Origin: Cacconaster sp045114175
GTDB taxonomy: Bacteria > Bacteroidota > Bacteroidia > Bacteroidales > UBA932
DNA length: 45,516 nt
Assembly (NCBI GenBank): GCA_045114175.1
Contig: JBGUJZ010000012.1
Coordinates: 1 to 45,516 of the forward strand
Direction: 5' to 3'
Part shown: one piece after another, positions 22,822 to 30,673 of the stretch
Layout of the letters: each line of letters opens with the position of its first letter
How positions within the stretch are numbered: the stretch's first letter is position 1
Notes under the pieces: model-generated
The model's input: only the letters and a program-made list of their open reading frames with translations
What the model was told of the DNA's origin: nothing
Databases searched by the model: none
Position numbers and translations under genes: made by a program

Positions 22822-24267
22822 ATGAAAAAGATTATCGCTCTGGCGCTGGTGGTGCTCATAGCACTGCCCGCTGCCGGCCGAAAGAAAGAAAACCTGCTGC
22901 AGACCGTAGGCTACCGGTACCTGAGCGCACCGGAGACCTTCAGCACCTACGACCGCCTGCAGAAGACCATCCACGATTACGCCGAACCCGGCTACCAGGA
23001 GTACAAGAGTTCCAAGGAGATGGCCGATTTTCTGGCCTCCAACGGCTTCACGATTGAATGGGGCGTGGCGGGCATTCCCACCGCCTTCATCGCCACCTAC
23101 GGCAGTGGAAAGCCGGTGATCGGCATGCTGGGTGAATACGACGCCCTGCCGGGCATGTCGCAGGATACCTCAACGGTAGATCATCCGCTCGTTCCGGGCG
23201 CTGCCGGCCATGCCTGCGGCCATAACCTGATTGCTACGGGTCCGTGCGCCGGTGCCGTGGCTACCGCCAAATGGCTCGCCGAAGGCCATCAGGGTACCGT
23301 CAAGTACTTTGGCTGCCCGGCTGAAGAGGGCGGCGGCGGCAAGGCCTACATGACCCGTGCCGGCTGCTTCAACGGCTGCGACGCCATCCTGGACTGGCAT
23401 CCGGGCGAAAGCAACTCCGTCAGCCTGACCTCCGGCCTGGCCAATGTGCGCGTCAACTTCACCTTCCACGGAATCCCGTCCCACGCCGGTGTATCGCCAT
23501 GGGAGGGCCGCTCGGCACTCGATGCCGTGGAGGCGTTCAACTACATGATGAACATGATGCGCGAGCATGTCCCCATGGAAGCCCGCATCCACTACATCAT
23601 CTCCAATGGCGGCCAGGCCCCCAATGTGGTTCCGGCCACCGCGCAGGTCATCTATTACATCCGCCATCCCAAGGCCGAGGTGGTGATGGATATCTTCCAC
23701 CGTGCCCTGCAGGCAGCCGAAGGTGCTGCCATGGGTACCGGCACCAAAATGACCTACGAGATCGTGAACGGCAACTATGAAAAGCTGGGCAACAGCGTGA
23801 TTGCGGATGTGATGAACAAAAGCCTCCAGATGGTGGGCGGCGTGATGCTGGATGAGCGCGAAAAGGCCTATTGCGCGGAAATTATGCGCAATTCAGGCTG
23901 GGAAGTTGACCTGAGCAACTTCGAGAACTTCAACCATGTCGTACGAAACGGTTTTTCCGGCGGTTCCAGCGATGTGGGTAACGTCTCGCAGATGGCGCCG
24001 CTCGCTTCGATGACAATCTGCACCTGCGTCAAGCATGCCGGCCTCCACTCCTGGCAGCAGTGCACGATCGGCGGCACCACCATCGGCACCAAGGCGCTGA
24101 TCAATGTGGGCAAGGTTTTCTACCTGACGGCCATCCAACTCATCAACAGCCCCAAGACTCTGGAGGCGGCCTGGGAAGAGTATTACGCCGCCCGCGGCCA
24201 CGACTTCAAGTTCGTCCCGCTGATGGGCGACCGGGAACCGCCATTTGACTATTGCAAAGGCAAGTAA
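22822..24267 (+). CDS. M20-family amidohydrolase (AbgB/HmrA-like), exported
   Basis: A 481-residue metallohydrolase. MKKIIALALVVLIALPAAG looks like a signal peptide without an obvious lipobox Cys. Metal-site blocks are GMLGEYDALPGM, AAGHACGHNLIATG and CPAEEGGGGKAYM, and the dimerisation domain begins near VNFTFHGIPSHAGVSPWEGRSALDA. Similarity is to aminobenzoyl-glutamate and amino-acid-conjugate amidohydrolases. The start follows the DPP III stop by one base, and a hairpin terminator lies directly after the stop. The substrate may be peptides or acyl-amino acids. Confidence 0.9.
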   Translation: MKKIIALALVVLIALPAAGRKKENLLQTVGYRYLSAPETFSTYDRLQKTIHDYAEPGYQEYKSSKEMADFLASNGFTIEWGVAGIPTAFIATYGSGKPVIGMLGEYDALPGMSQDTSTVDHPLVPGAAGHACGHNLIATGPCAGAVATAKWLAEGHQGTVKYFGCPAEEGGGGKAYMTRAGCFNGCDAILDWHPGESNSVSLTSGLANVRVNFTFHGIPSHAGVSPWEGRSALDAVEAFNYMMNMMREHVPMEARIHYIISNGGQAPNVVPATAQVIYYIRHPKAEVVMDIFHRALQAAEGAAMGTGTKMTYEIVNGNYEKLGNSVIADVMNKSLQMVGGVMLDEREKAYCAEIMRNSGWEVDLSNFENFNHVVRNGFSGGSSDVGNVSQMAPLASMTICTCVKHAGLHSWQQCTIGGTTIGTKALINVGKVFYLTAIQLINSPKTLEAAWEEYYAARGHDFKFVPLMGDREPPFDYCKGK

Positions 24268-24268
24268 T

Positions 24269-24310
24269 AAAAAACGAGGATGATTCCAGCGGAACCATCC
24301 TCGTTTTTAT
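24269..24310. terminator. Bidirectional intrinsic terminator
   Basis: Arms ACGAGGATG (24274-24282) and CATCCTCGT (24296-24304) pair, extended inward by TTCC/GGAA with one mismatch, around loop AGC. A T-run follows on the plus strand and an A-run precedes (T-run on the minus strand). It serves the DPP III-M20 operon and the convergent H1-like gene. Confidence 0.85.
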
Positions 24311-24322
24311 TCTGTCAAATGC

Positions 24323-24496
24323 TTATTTGCTAGCAGCAACGGAAGCTTTACGGAACTCAACCAACAGTTCTTTGAGGTTGAGAGCAGCCTTACGAGCGCG
24401 GAGGCCAGCAGCCTTGTTACCCTTAACTACCTGTGCTTCAGCGTTTTTCTGAAAAGCAGCGATCTCAGCATTGATCTTGTCAACAAGTTTCTTCAT
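24323..24496 (-). CDS. Histone H1-like (Hc1-type) small DNA-binding protein
   Basis: A 57-residue protein beginning MKKLVDKINAEIAAFQKNAE and ending KELLVEFRKASVAASK. It is rich in Lys and Ala, with a VKGNKAAGLRARKAALNLK centre, as in the 'histone H1-like' proteins found throughout Bacteroidota. They are assumed to bind DNA non-specifically through basic helices. The gene has a well-formed promoter (24542-24573) and a shared terminator (24269-24310). It lies convergent to the M20 gene. Confidence 0.85.
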   Translation of the reverse strand: MKKLVDKINAEIAAFQKNAEAQVVKGNKAAGLRARKAALNLKELLVEFRKASVAASK

Positions 24497-24541
24497 AGTT
24501 GTGTTTTATTAAAGGTTAAAAGATTTTTTTGGAATTTTGCC

Positions 24542-24573
24542 CAAATATATGGTATAAATATTTAAAATACAAA
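24542..24573 (-). promoter_or_regulatory. Promoter of the H1-like gene
   Basis: On the minus strand TATATTTG (24542-24549) and TTTG (24570-24573) are separated by 20 nt, a near-consensus promoter. The leader is about 40 nt and AT-rich. Confidence 0.7.
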
Positions 24574-24589
24574 TTTTTATAAAAATTTT

Positions 24590-26005
24590 TCAATCCCGCG
24601 GGAGGGCCGGTAGTGCGGTGACCCAGTCCTGTCCGTAGTGCGGATCCCGTTCGGGTTCCGTGAGCAGACGGGCACCCCGTCGGGCACCGCTGCGGATCTC
24701 CACCACGGGATTGTGCGGTGTGGGGTATTGATCTGATATAATGTTCACAAGGCAGGCGCGGATGCTGTTCTCGTTTACATCAAAATCGTGATACAAGTCG
24801 TCCGGCTGATAGTTGTCCGGCACGAAGCCGTCGTCCGGAATGGATTCGCCGCGGCTGTTTTTGTTGTAGAAACAGATGGGCAGGAAGACGTATTCGAGTT
24901 TGGAAAAATCGCCCTTCTCGTAGAGGGCATAATCTGCCCTGGTGAAGGGATAGTACATCACATACATGCCGTTGGGCTTGCCGTAGGTGGTATCGCCCAC
25001 CATCCGCACATCCATCATGGTGCGCAGGCCGTTGGTGACCATCTCGCTGGCGGAGGCCGTGCCCGCACCCGTAATCACGTAGAGCCGCTTCAGATTCAGC
25101 GAACCCTCCGTTCCCTCCACCCGGACCGATTCATTTTGGCGGGAGAGTTTTTTGTTGTGCGTACGGGTCACGTAAACCTGTCCCACGGCCGAGGCGGGAG
25201 CCAGGTAATCCACCATCTTCTGGCTGCACCGGCTGTCGCCGCCGCCGTTGTAGCGCAGGTCCAGAATCAGGTAACGGACGCCCGCTTCGTGGAACACCTT
25301 CATGGCGGCATCGATATCTGTGAGGAAGTTCGCCTTGAAAGAGAGGTAGTTGAAATAGCCCACCGGCTCGGTCAGGCCAAAGAAGTCATCGGCCGTAAAA
25401 ATGGTGGTCTTCAGCACCGGGCTCACGGAGATGTTGGCGGCCGTGGCAGTAAAGCTGTGCGAGGTGCCCTCCAGATCGTCCAGTGTAAAGCTCTGGGGCG
25501 AGGTGTTGAAGGCCTCGTTGAAGCGGCCCTGGCGGATCAGCTTATCCACCGGTTCGCCTGCAATATGGGTCAGGGTCCAGCCGCGCGTCACCCCCTGCTC
25601 GGCAAAGGGAGAGCCCGGATAGACCAGAGCAATCTTCACGGTATAGTCGCCGTAGTATTCGATGGGCTGGCCCACCGACACGCCGTAGGTTCCCTGCATC
25701 TGTCCCGTCTCACTGGCCACGAACGACTTGCCGTCTATCATCCAGCTCCAGCGGTCCTTTTCGTAGAGCAGGGCGTCGAAGTATTCATAGATATCTTTGG
25801 TGGACGACGGCTTGAGCGACTGGGCCACCGGCAGCTGCTCCTCAATCCAGTAATAGTAGGGGTTGAAAAAGTTGTCGCGGTAATCGACCTTCAGGTCGTA
25901 CTGCGGATCCTTCTCGCGTTCGTTCCGGGCTTCCTTGTCGCAGCCGCCACAGAGCAACAGAACCAGCAAAGCCGGAATCACGCCGGCACGAAGGAATACT
26001 TTCAT
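24590..26005 (-). CDS. S41 family (C-terminal-processing-type) peptidase lipoprotein
   Basis: A 471-residue protein. MKVFLRAGVIPALLVLLLCGGC is a lipoprotein signal. A PDZ-like segment lies at about residues 110-165 (YYGDYTVKIALVYPGSPFAEQG). The S41 core has ILDLRYNGGGDSRCSQKMVDYL and the nucleophile motif GAGTASASEMVTNGL with Ser320, followed by DTTYGKPNGMY containing a candidate Lys partner. This is the common Bacteroidota exported S41 peptidase; its substrates are unknown. It is downstream of a DivIC-like gene by 9 nt. Confidence 0.9.
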   Translation of the reverse strand: MKVFLRAGVIPALLVLLLCGGCDKEARNEREKDPQYDLKVDYRDNFFNPYYYWIEEQLPVAQSLKPSSTKDIYEYFDALLYEKDRWSWMIDGKSFVASETGQMQGTYGVSVGQPIEYYGDYTVKIALVYPGSPFAEQGVTRGWTLTHIAGEPVDKLIRQGRFNEAFNTSPQSFTLDDLEGTSHSFTATAANISVSPVLKTTIFTADDFFGLTEPVGYFNYLSFKANFLTDIDAAMKVFHEAGVRYLILDLRYNGGGDSRCSQKMVDYLAPASAVGQVYVTRTHNKKLSRQNESVRVEGTEGSLNLKRLYVITGAGTASASEMVTNGLRTMMDVRMVGDTTYGKPNGMYVMYYPFTRADYALYEKGDFSKLEYVFLPICFYNKNSRGESIPDDGFVPDNYQPDDLYHDFDVNENSIRACLVNIISDQYPTPHNPVVEIRSGARRGARLLTEPERDPHYGQDWVTALPALPRD

Positions 26006-26014
26006 AAAGGGGCG

Positions 26015-26365
26015 TTATTTTACGATATAGACATCCTCTCCCGGCTCGTGGAAGAGATACTCCTCACGGGCAAACTGCTCCAGCGAATCGCGCTGCGACG
26101 AGAGCTGGTCTATCCGGGTCTCTGTCTGCTTGATTTCGCGCTCCAGCAGCTCGATATGGGCCTTCTGGCGCTTCAGCGTGCGCTGGGTGCGGAGCCAGAC
26201 CAGGACGTTGTTGTTGTCGAGGAAGAGGATCCAAATCAGGAAGATAAAGCTCAGAATGAAGTATTTGTTGAGCAGGACGCGGACATAGCGGTGATTCTGC
26301 TTAGCAGTCGCCACCTTCTCACGCAGGGAACTCCACCGCGCCTTGATTTTGCCTTTCAATCCCAT
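26015..26365 (-). CDS. FtsB/DivIC-family septum formation initiator
   Basis: A 116-residue bitopic membrane protein. A basic cytoplasmic N-terminus is followed by one membrane helix (YFILSFIFLIWILFLDNNN) and a coiled coil (LKRQKAHIELLEREIKQTET). The C-terminal block FAREEYLFHEPGEDVYIVK is typical of Bacteroidota DivIC/FtsB-like proteins, which link early and late divisome parts. It is probably co-transcribed with the S41 peptidase behind it. Confidence 0.88.
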   Translation of the reverse strand: MGLKGKIKARWSSLREKVATAKQNHRYVRVLLNKYFILSFIFLIWILFLDNNNVLVWLRTQRTLKRQKAHIELLEREIKQTETRIDQLSSQRDSLEQFAREEYLFHEPGEDVYIVK

Positions 26366-26384
26366 CTTGCCTGATTTCTTTTCG

Positions 26385-26413
26385 CAAAAATAATCTTTTT
26401 ATTCGTATTTTTG
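26385..26413. promoter_or_regulatory. Divergent -7 boxes for divIC-like (-) and CPBP (+) genes
   Basis: Minus-strand TATTTTTG lies at 26385-26392, 19 nt before the divIC-like ATG. Plus-strand TATTTTTG lies at 26406-26413, only 4 nt before the CPBP ATG at 26418. Confidence 0.5.
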
Positions 26414-26417
26414 AAGT

Positions 26418-27242
26418 ATGAAACGTCTCGATTATTACTATCCTTCTTTGGGTGGCAGTTGGGCCCTGGTCGGACTGCTGCTGGCTGGCTCACTGGTCTT
26501 TGGGCTCATACTGGGAATCGCGCAACAAATATTCCCTTCCCCCATCCTGAGCTCCACCACCCTCTCCTATCTCTGTTCCATGGTGCTGCCAATACTCTTC
26601 ATCTGGGTAATGGCCACCCGCTGGCGCAGAGAGGGCGCAGAGGCCATTGCCGTGAATAAGCCTGCGTTCGGAGCGCTGAAGGGGTTTCCCACCTTTGCGC
26701 TGGCTGCCCTGGCCATGCTGGCCCTCACCGTGGTGATTGACCCGCTGACCAGCCTGCTGCCCATGCCCGAGCTCATCAAGGCGGCGTTTGAAAAGATCTT
26801 CCTCCAGACCAACCTGGCGGATTCCATATTGGCTACCTGCATCCTGGCACCGCTCCTGGAGGAGTTGCTCTGCCGCGGCATGATCCAGCGCGGAATCGCG
26901 CGCACCCACTCGCCGCGCGCCGCCATCCTCTGGTCCGCTTTCATCTTTGCGGTGATCCACATGAACCCCTGGCAGGCCATCCCCGCTTTTGCGCTGGGTC
27001 TGCTCTTCGGCTGGGTCTATTACCGCACGGGATGCCTCTGGCTCACCATCTTCCTGCACTGCCTCAACAACAGCCTCTCCACGCTGCTTTCGCGCCTGAT
27101 TCCCGATTTGGGGATGGATACCGGCTTTATTGACCTGCTACCCACCGGCGGCTATATCGCCCTCTATGCCGGGGCCCTCGCCCTGCTGTTCGGCTGCCTC
27201 TGGCTGCTGCGGAAATACCTTCCTAAACCCGACGCACAATGA
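26418..27242 (+). CDS. CPBP-family intramembrane metalloprotease-like protein
   Basis: A 274-residue polytopic membrane protein with about seven or eight hydrophobic helices. The CPBP/Abi signature is present: LLEELLCRGMIQRGI (Glu-Glu and Arg), FIFAVIHM (Phe-x-x-x-His), and a later IFLHCLNNSLS with His and Asn. Relatives include Rce1-type CAAX proteases and bacteriocin self-immunity proteins; the bacterial role is mostly unknown. It overlaps manA by 4 bp (ATGA), so it leads the CPBP-manA-S4 operon. Confidence 0.9.
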   Translation: MKRLDYYYPSLGGSWALVGLLLAGSLVFGLILGIAQQIFPSPILSSTTLSYLCSMVLPILFIWVMATRWRREGAEAIAVNKPAFGALKGFPTFALAALAMLALTVVIDPLTSLLPMPELIKAAFEKIFLQTNLADSILATCILAPLLEELLCRGMIQRGIARTHSPRAAILWSAFIFAVIHMNPWQAIPAFALGLLFGWVYYRTGCLWLTIFLHCLNNSLSTLLSRLIPDLGMDTGFIDLLPTGGYIALYAGALALLFGCLWLLRKYLPKPDAQ

Positions 27243-28258
27243 AACGCAAACTCTATCCTTTGACCTTCGTCCCCATCCAGCAAGACCGGGTTTGGGGCGG
27301 TGAAACCTGGATAATCTCCTCTATGGGAGAGGGACAGGAATCGGTGGTAGAAAACGGTTTTCTGGCAGAAAACGCACTGGATGACCTGCTGGAAACCTAT
27401 CTGGGCAACCTGGTGGGAGACGAGGTTTTCGATGCCTATCAGCTGCAGTTCCCGCTGCTGGTCAAGCTGTTGGATGTACAGAAGCTACTCTCCGTGCAGG
27501 CCCACCCGGACGATGCCATCGCCGCCGAGCGGTACGACCAGTTCGGCAAGGATGAATGCTGGTACATTATGGAAGCCGGGCCGGATGCCCGCGTCTATAT
27601 GGGCTTCAAGCGCGATACCAGCGCCGCTGAATTCTACGAGAAATGCAAAAACGGCACGGCGGCCGAGCTGCTGAACGTCTATACCCCCAAGGCCGGGGAG
27701 TTCTTCCACATTCCGGCCGGGACGGTGCACGCCTGCGGCGGCGGACTGAAGATTGCCGAGGTGCAGGAGTCGTCCGACATGACCTTCCGCCTCTACGACT
27801 GGGGCCGCGAGAACAATCCCGCCACGGCCCGCAAAATGCACCTGGAAGAGGCCATCGACTGCATCAACTACCAGCGTTACGACGACGCTGCCCTGCATAT
27901 TGCCGACACGTGCGGCGTGGATGTACTGGCGGAGAATCCCCACTTCACCCTGCGCCGGCTCTCGCTCAAGGAGCCCGCTACGCTCGACATGGACCGCTTC
28001 AACAGCTGCATCATCTACATCTGTCTGGAGGGTTCCGCCACCTTCCGCAGCGACGGCGCGCCCGATGAGGCCACCATCACCCGCGGCGGCAGCGCGCTGA
28101 TTCCCTGGGGTGTGGGCGAAGCCACCATCGTGCCGGGCAAGGAGGGCGTCACGCTGCTCCAGGCCACCATTCCGCCCGTTCCGGAAGCGCCGGACGAGTA
28201 TATTGATCCCAACGTGGCAGCCACCCTGCCCGATGACGACCAAGAGGAGGAGCAATAA
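27239..28258 (+). CDS. manA: Mannose-6-phosphate isomerase, class I
   Basis: A 339-residue cupin enzyme interconverting mannose-6-P and fructose-6-P for GDP-mannose/fucose and glycan synthesis. Zinc-site blocks are LLSVQAHPDDAIA (Gln and His), FGKDECWYIMEA (Glu) and IPAGTVHACGGGLKIAEVQESSDMTFRLYDWGR (His and Arg, about residues 160-195). The C-terminal cupin half follows and the protein ends in an acidic tail. It overlaps the upstream CPBP gene by 4 bp and the next gene by 1 bp (TAATG), indicating coupled translation. Confidence 0.95.
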   Translation: MKRKLYPLTFVPIQQDRVWGGETWIISSMGEGQESVVENGFLAENALDDLLETYLGNLVGDEVFDAYQLQFPLLVKLLDVQKLLSVQAHPDDAIAAERYDQFGKDECWYIMEAGPDARVYMGFKRDTSAAEFYEKCKNGTAAELLNVYTPKAGEFFHIPAGTVHACGGGLKIAEVQESSDMTFRLYDWGRENNPATARKMHLEEAIDCINYQRYDDAALHIADTCGVDVLAENPHFTLRRLSLKEPATLDMDRFNSCIIYICLEGSATFRSDGAPDEATITRGGSALIPWGVGEATIVPGKEGVTLLQATIPPVPEAPDEYIDPNVAATLPDDDQEEEQ

Positions 28259-28647
28259 TGGATGCCGTTCGGATAGACAAGTTCCTCTGGGCCATCCGCG
28301 TCTTCAAGACCCGCACGGAGGCCACGGAGGCCTGTAAGGGAAGTAAGATCACGGTGAACGGCGCCGACATCAAGCCCTCCAAGGAGGTTAAGGCCGGCGA
28401 CCTGATCGAGGTCCGCAAGGGGGCGGTGCACTACACCTTCAAGGTGCTGGCCCCGCTGGAGAAGCGGCTCGGTGCCAAGGATGTTGGCCGCTTTGCAGAG
28501 AACCTGACGCCCGAGAGCGAAATGGCCAAACTCCACGCACCCGTGGAGACCTTCTTCGTGAAACGTGACAGGGGAACTGGCCGGCCCACCAAAAAGGACC
28601 GCCGCCAGATGGACGAGCTCTACGACTCGATGACGGAGTGGTTATAG
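28258..28647 (+). CDS. S4-domain RNA-binding protein (HslR/Hsp15-like)
   Basis: A 129-residue protein with an N-terminal S4 domain (VRIDKFLWAIRVFKTRTEAT, then GSKITVNGADIKPSKEVKAGDLIEVR) and a basic C-terminal extension (VKRDRGTGRPTKKDRR). Hsp15 relatives bind 50S-nascent chain complexes that carry peptidyl-tRNA. The convergent neighbour, overlapping by 28 bp, is peptidyl-tRNA hydrolase, which is suggestive, though these two genes are on opposite strands. Confidence 0.9.
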   Translation: MDAVRIDKFLWAIRVFKTRTEATEACKGSKITVNGADIKPSKEVKAGDLIEVRKGAVHYTFKVLAPLEKRLGAKDVGRFAENLTPESEMAKLHAPVETFFVKRDRGTGRPTKKDRRQMDELYDSMTEWL

Positions 28648-29195
28648 CGGGTCATGGCCCGGCTCACTCCTTCCAATGCGAAACATTTGATGGCTTCAAC
28701 CGCCTGATTGAGAATCTCAGGCAGCACACGCTTTTCCTCCAGCAGCCATTCGCCCAACACATAATCGATCTGGCCGCCCTCGGCAAAGCCGTGGCCGATG
28801 CCTACGCGCAGGCGGGCGTAATCGTCGCTCGCGAGCATATAATCGATGTGCTTGAGACCATTGTGGCCGCCGTCGCTGCCGCGGGGACGCAGACGGAGGG
28901 TGCCGAACGGCAAGGCCAGGTCGTCCACCACAACCAGCAGCCGCTCGCGCGGAATGCCGGTGGCCTGCAGCCAGTAATTGACCGCCTTGCCACTCAGATT
29001 CATATAGGTGGAAGGCTTGAGCAGGGTGAACTTATGGCCCTTGAACGAAACGGTGGCCGTGGCGCCGTAACGTCCGGGTGTAAAAGTAGTATTGGATGCC
29101 TGAGCCCAGGCATCCAATACCATAAAACCTACGTTGTGCCGGGTATTTGCATACTCGTCACCGATATTACCCAGTCCAGCAACGAGGAAGTTCAT
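28620..29195 (-). CDS. pth: Peptidyl-tRNA hydrolase
   Basis: A 191-residue enzyme releasing tRNA from stalled peptidyl-tRNA. Motifs are FLVAGLGNIGDEYANTRHNVGFMVLD (catalytic His near residue 20), STYMNLSGKAV and VVVDDLALPFGTLRLRPRGSDGGHNGLKHI. It overlaps the rplY stop by 1 bp upstream and the convergent S4 gene by 28 bp downstream. Order rplY-pth is conserved in many bacteria. Confidence 0.96.
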   Translation of the reverse strand: MNFLVAGLGNIGDEYANTRHNVGFMVLDAWAQASNTTFTPGRYGATATVSFKGHKFTLLKPSTYMNLSGKAVNYWLQATGIPRERLLVVVDDLALPFGTLRLRPRGSDGGHNGLKHIDYMLASDDYARLRVGIGHGFAEGGQIDYVLGEWLLEEKRVLPEILNQAVEAIKCFALEGVSRAMTRYNHSVIES

Positions 29196-29779
29196 TATTC
29201 TGCAGGGGTCTCCTCGGTCGCAGCGGTTGCAGCGGCACGGGTAGCCTTGATAGCGCAGACGAGCGTAGCCTTCGGGCTGACAATCTGGATATTGTCATAC
29301 GAAAGGTCACCAGCGGAGATCTGCTTGCCAACACCCAGCGGGGTGATATCAACAGGCAGTTCATCGGGAAGGTTGTCGATCAGACCGCTGACGCGGAGCT
29401 TGCGGACAGCCTGGTAGAGCTTACCACCCTGGCGGACACCAACGGAGTTACCGAAGATCTTGATGGGAACCTCGATGGTAACGGGCTTGTTCACGTCCAG
29501 TACGAGGAAATCCACGTGGCGAGCTTCGTCGGTTACCGGGTGATACTGAATAGCCTGCAGCTTAGCAACGTATGCCTTGCCATCAACGTTCAGATCAACG
29601 ATGTGGGAATACGGGGTGTGGGTGAGAGCCTTGAGGTCCTTTGCGTCGATGGAGAATGCAACATTCTCTACGCCTGCGCCATAGAGGACGCACGGAACCT
29701 GCTCGTTGCGGCGGACGGCTTTGACGTCAGCCTTCTTGCCGACAGTGCGGAGACTGCCATTGAGAGTCAGATGTTTCAT
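29195..29779 (-). CDS. rplY: 50S ribosomal protein L25, long (CTC) form
   Basis: A 194-residue protein. The N-terminal 5S-rRNA-binding L25 domain (LNGSLRTVGKKADVKAVRRN, VPCVLYGAGVENVAFSID) is followed by the C-terminal CTC/TL5 beta domain (VTIEVPIKIFGNSVGVRQGG, ITPLGVGKQISAGDL) and an Ala/Thr/Glu-rich tail. The ATG at 29779 matches the family start, although the frame is open for 24 nt upstream. The leader contains paired hairpins described separately. It is followed by pth with a 1-bp overlap. Confidence 0.95.
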   Translation of the reverse strand: MKHLTLNGSLRTVGKKADVKAVRRNEQVPCVLYGAGVENVAFSIDAKDLKALTHTPYSHIVDLNVDGKAYVAKLQAIQYHPVTDEARHVDFLVLDVNKPVTIEVPIKIFGNSVGVRQGGKLYQAVRKLRVSGLIDNLPDELPVDITPLGVGKQISAGDLSYDNIQIVSPKATLVCAIKATRAAATAATEETPAE

Positions 29780-29802
29780 AATGTTTAAAAATGTGTTACT
29801 CA

Positions 29803-29850
29803 AGCCGGAATGGGTCCGGCTCCCATTACACCAAAAAGGATTCCCTTTTT
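29803..29850 (-). promoter_or_regulatory. Structured rplY leader: hairpin plus two interlocked stems
   Basis: In the minus-strand transcript a 7-bp A/U-rich hairpin comes first (plus-strand arms AAAAAGG at 29833-29839 and CCTTTTT at 29844-29850). Two interleaved 6-bp stems follow: AATGGG with CCCATT (29822-29827 / 29809-29814) and AGCCGG with CCGGCT (29816-29821 / 29803-29808). Each stem's loop contains one arm of the other, so they must alternate or form a compact partial pseudoknot. The region is about 24 nt before the start codon. A regulatory role is inferred. Confidence 0.5.
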
Positions 29851-29859
29851 AGCGGAGCG

Positions 29860-29913
29860 CAAAGGTACGAAAAGTTTCGTGTTCTGCAAATTATCCTCTT
29901 TTTATTATCTTTG
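29860..29913. promoter_or_regulatory. Divergent -7 boxes for rplY-pth (-) and the GT2 operon (+)
   Basis: Minus-strand TACCTTTG at 29860-29867 would start an rplY leader of about 75 nt. Plus-strand TATCTTTG at 29906-29913 lies 19 nt before the GT2 ATG at 29933. No clear -33 partner was found for either. Confidence 0.55.
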
Positions 29914-29932
29914 TCATCCCAATAGACCGCCT

Positions 29933-30670
29933 ATGAGCGCCCCGAACAAAACCGCACAGTACGACTTCACCATCCTCGTTCCCTTCTTCAACGAGAAGGA
30001 GAACGCCGTTGCGTTGGAGGACCGGCTAGGCGCCTACCTGGAGCGCTGCCCGGTGAAGGCCTGCGTGCTTTTTGTGAACGACGGCTCCACGGACGGCGGT
30101 GATCTTCTCATCCGCGAGGCCTGCGCCCGCCACCCTCACTTTTACTGGTTGGATCTGGAACACACGGGGTTGAGCGGTGCCCTCAAGGCCGGCTTTGCCG
30201 TTTGCCAGTCCCGCCTGGTGGGCTATATCGATGCCGATCTGCAGACCGATCCGGACGACTTTGACCTGCTGCTGGCGGAGAGTGACCACTATGAGCTGGT
30301 GCTGGGCATCCGCGCCGAGCGCAAAGACGGATTCGTCAAGCGCGCCTCCTCCAAGATTGCCAACGGCTGGCGCCGGATGATGACCCACGACGGCATCACC
30401 GACACCGGCTGCCCGCTCAAAGTGATGCAGACCGCCTACGCGCAGAAGATCCCCATGTTCAAGGGAATGCACCGCTTCATCCCCGCCTGCATCCAGATGG
30501 TGGGCGGCCATTGCAAGGAGATTCCGGTGCGCCACTATCCCCGCACCGCGGGCAAAGCCAAATACAACCTCGCCAACCGGCTGGTGGGTCCCTTCGTGGA
30601 CTGCTTCGGCTGGAGGTGGATGAAAAAACGTTACCTGGATATCCGCATCAAGGGCGGCAACCTCGAATAA
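29933..30670 (+). CDS. Family 2 glycosyltransferase, polyprenyl-phosphate-sugar synthase type
   Basis: A 245-residue soluble GT-A enzyme. FTILVPFFNEKENAVALEDRL opens the nucleotide-sugar domain, with FVNDGSTDGG, the metal-binding DADLQTDPDDF, and TGCPLKVMQTAY near the acceptor site. It resembles DPM1/ArnC/GtrB-type transferases that load a sugar on undecaprenyl or dolichyl phosphate, but lacks C-terminal membrane helices. It heads a three-gene operon with a LAB_N membrane protein (3-nt gap) and an ArnT-like transferase, a logical donor-making partner. The start is ATG 29933, 19 nt after the -7 box. Confidence 0.9.
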   Translation: MSAPNKTAQYDFTILVPFFNEKENAVALEDRLGAYLERCPVKACVLFVNDGSTDGGDLLIREACARHPHFYWLDLEHTGLSGALKAGFAVCQSRLVGYIDADLQTDPDDFDLLLAESDHYELVLGIRAERKDGFVKRASSKIANGWRRMMTHDGITDTGCPLKVMQTAYAQKIPMFKGMHRFIPACIQMVGGHCKEIPVRHYPRTAGKAKYNLANRLVGPFVDCFGWRWMKKRYLDIRIKGGNLE

Positions 30671-30673
30671 ATC

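Noticed and set aside
20769..22859. A 696-codon open frame opposite DPP III
   Set aside because: It is a mirror of the DPP III codon bias; DPP III has full catalytic motifs and a promoter, while this frame has neither.
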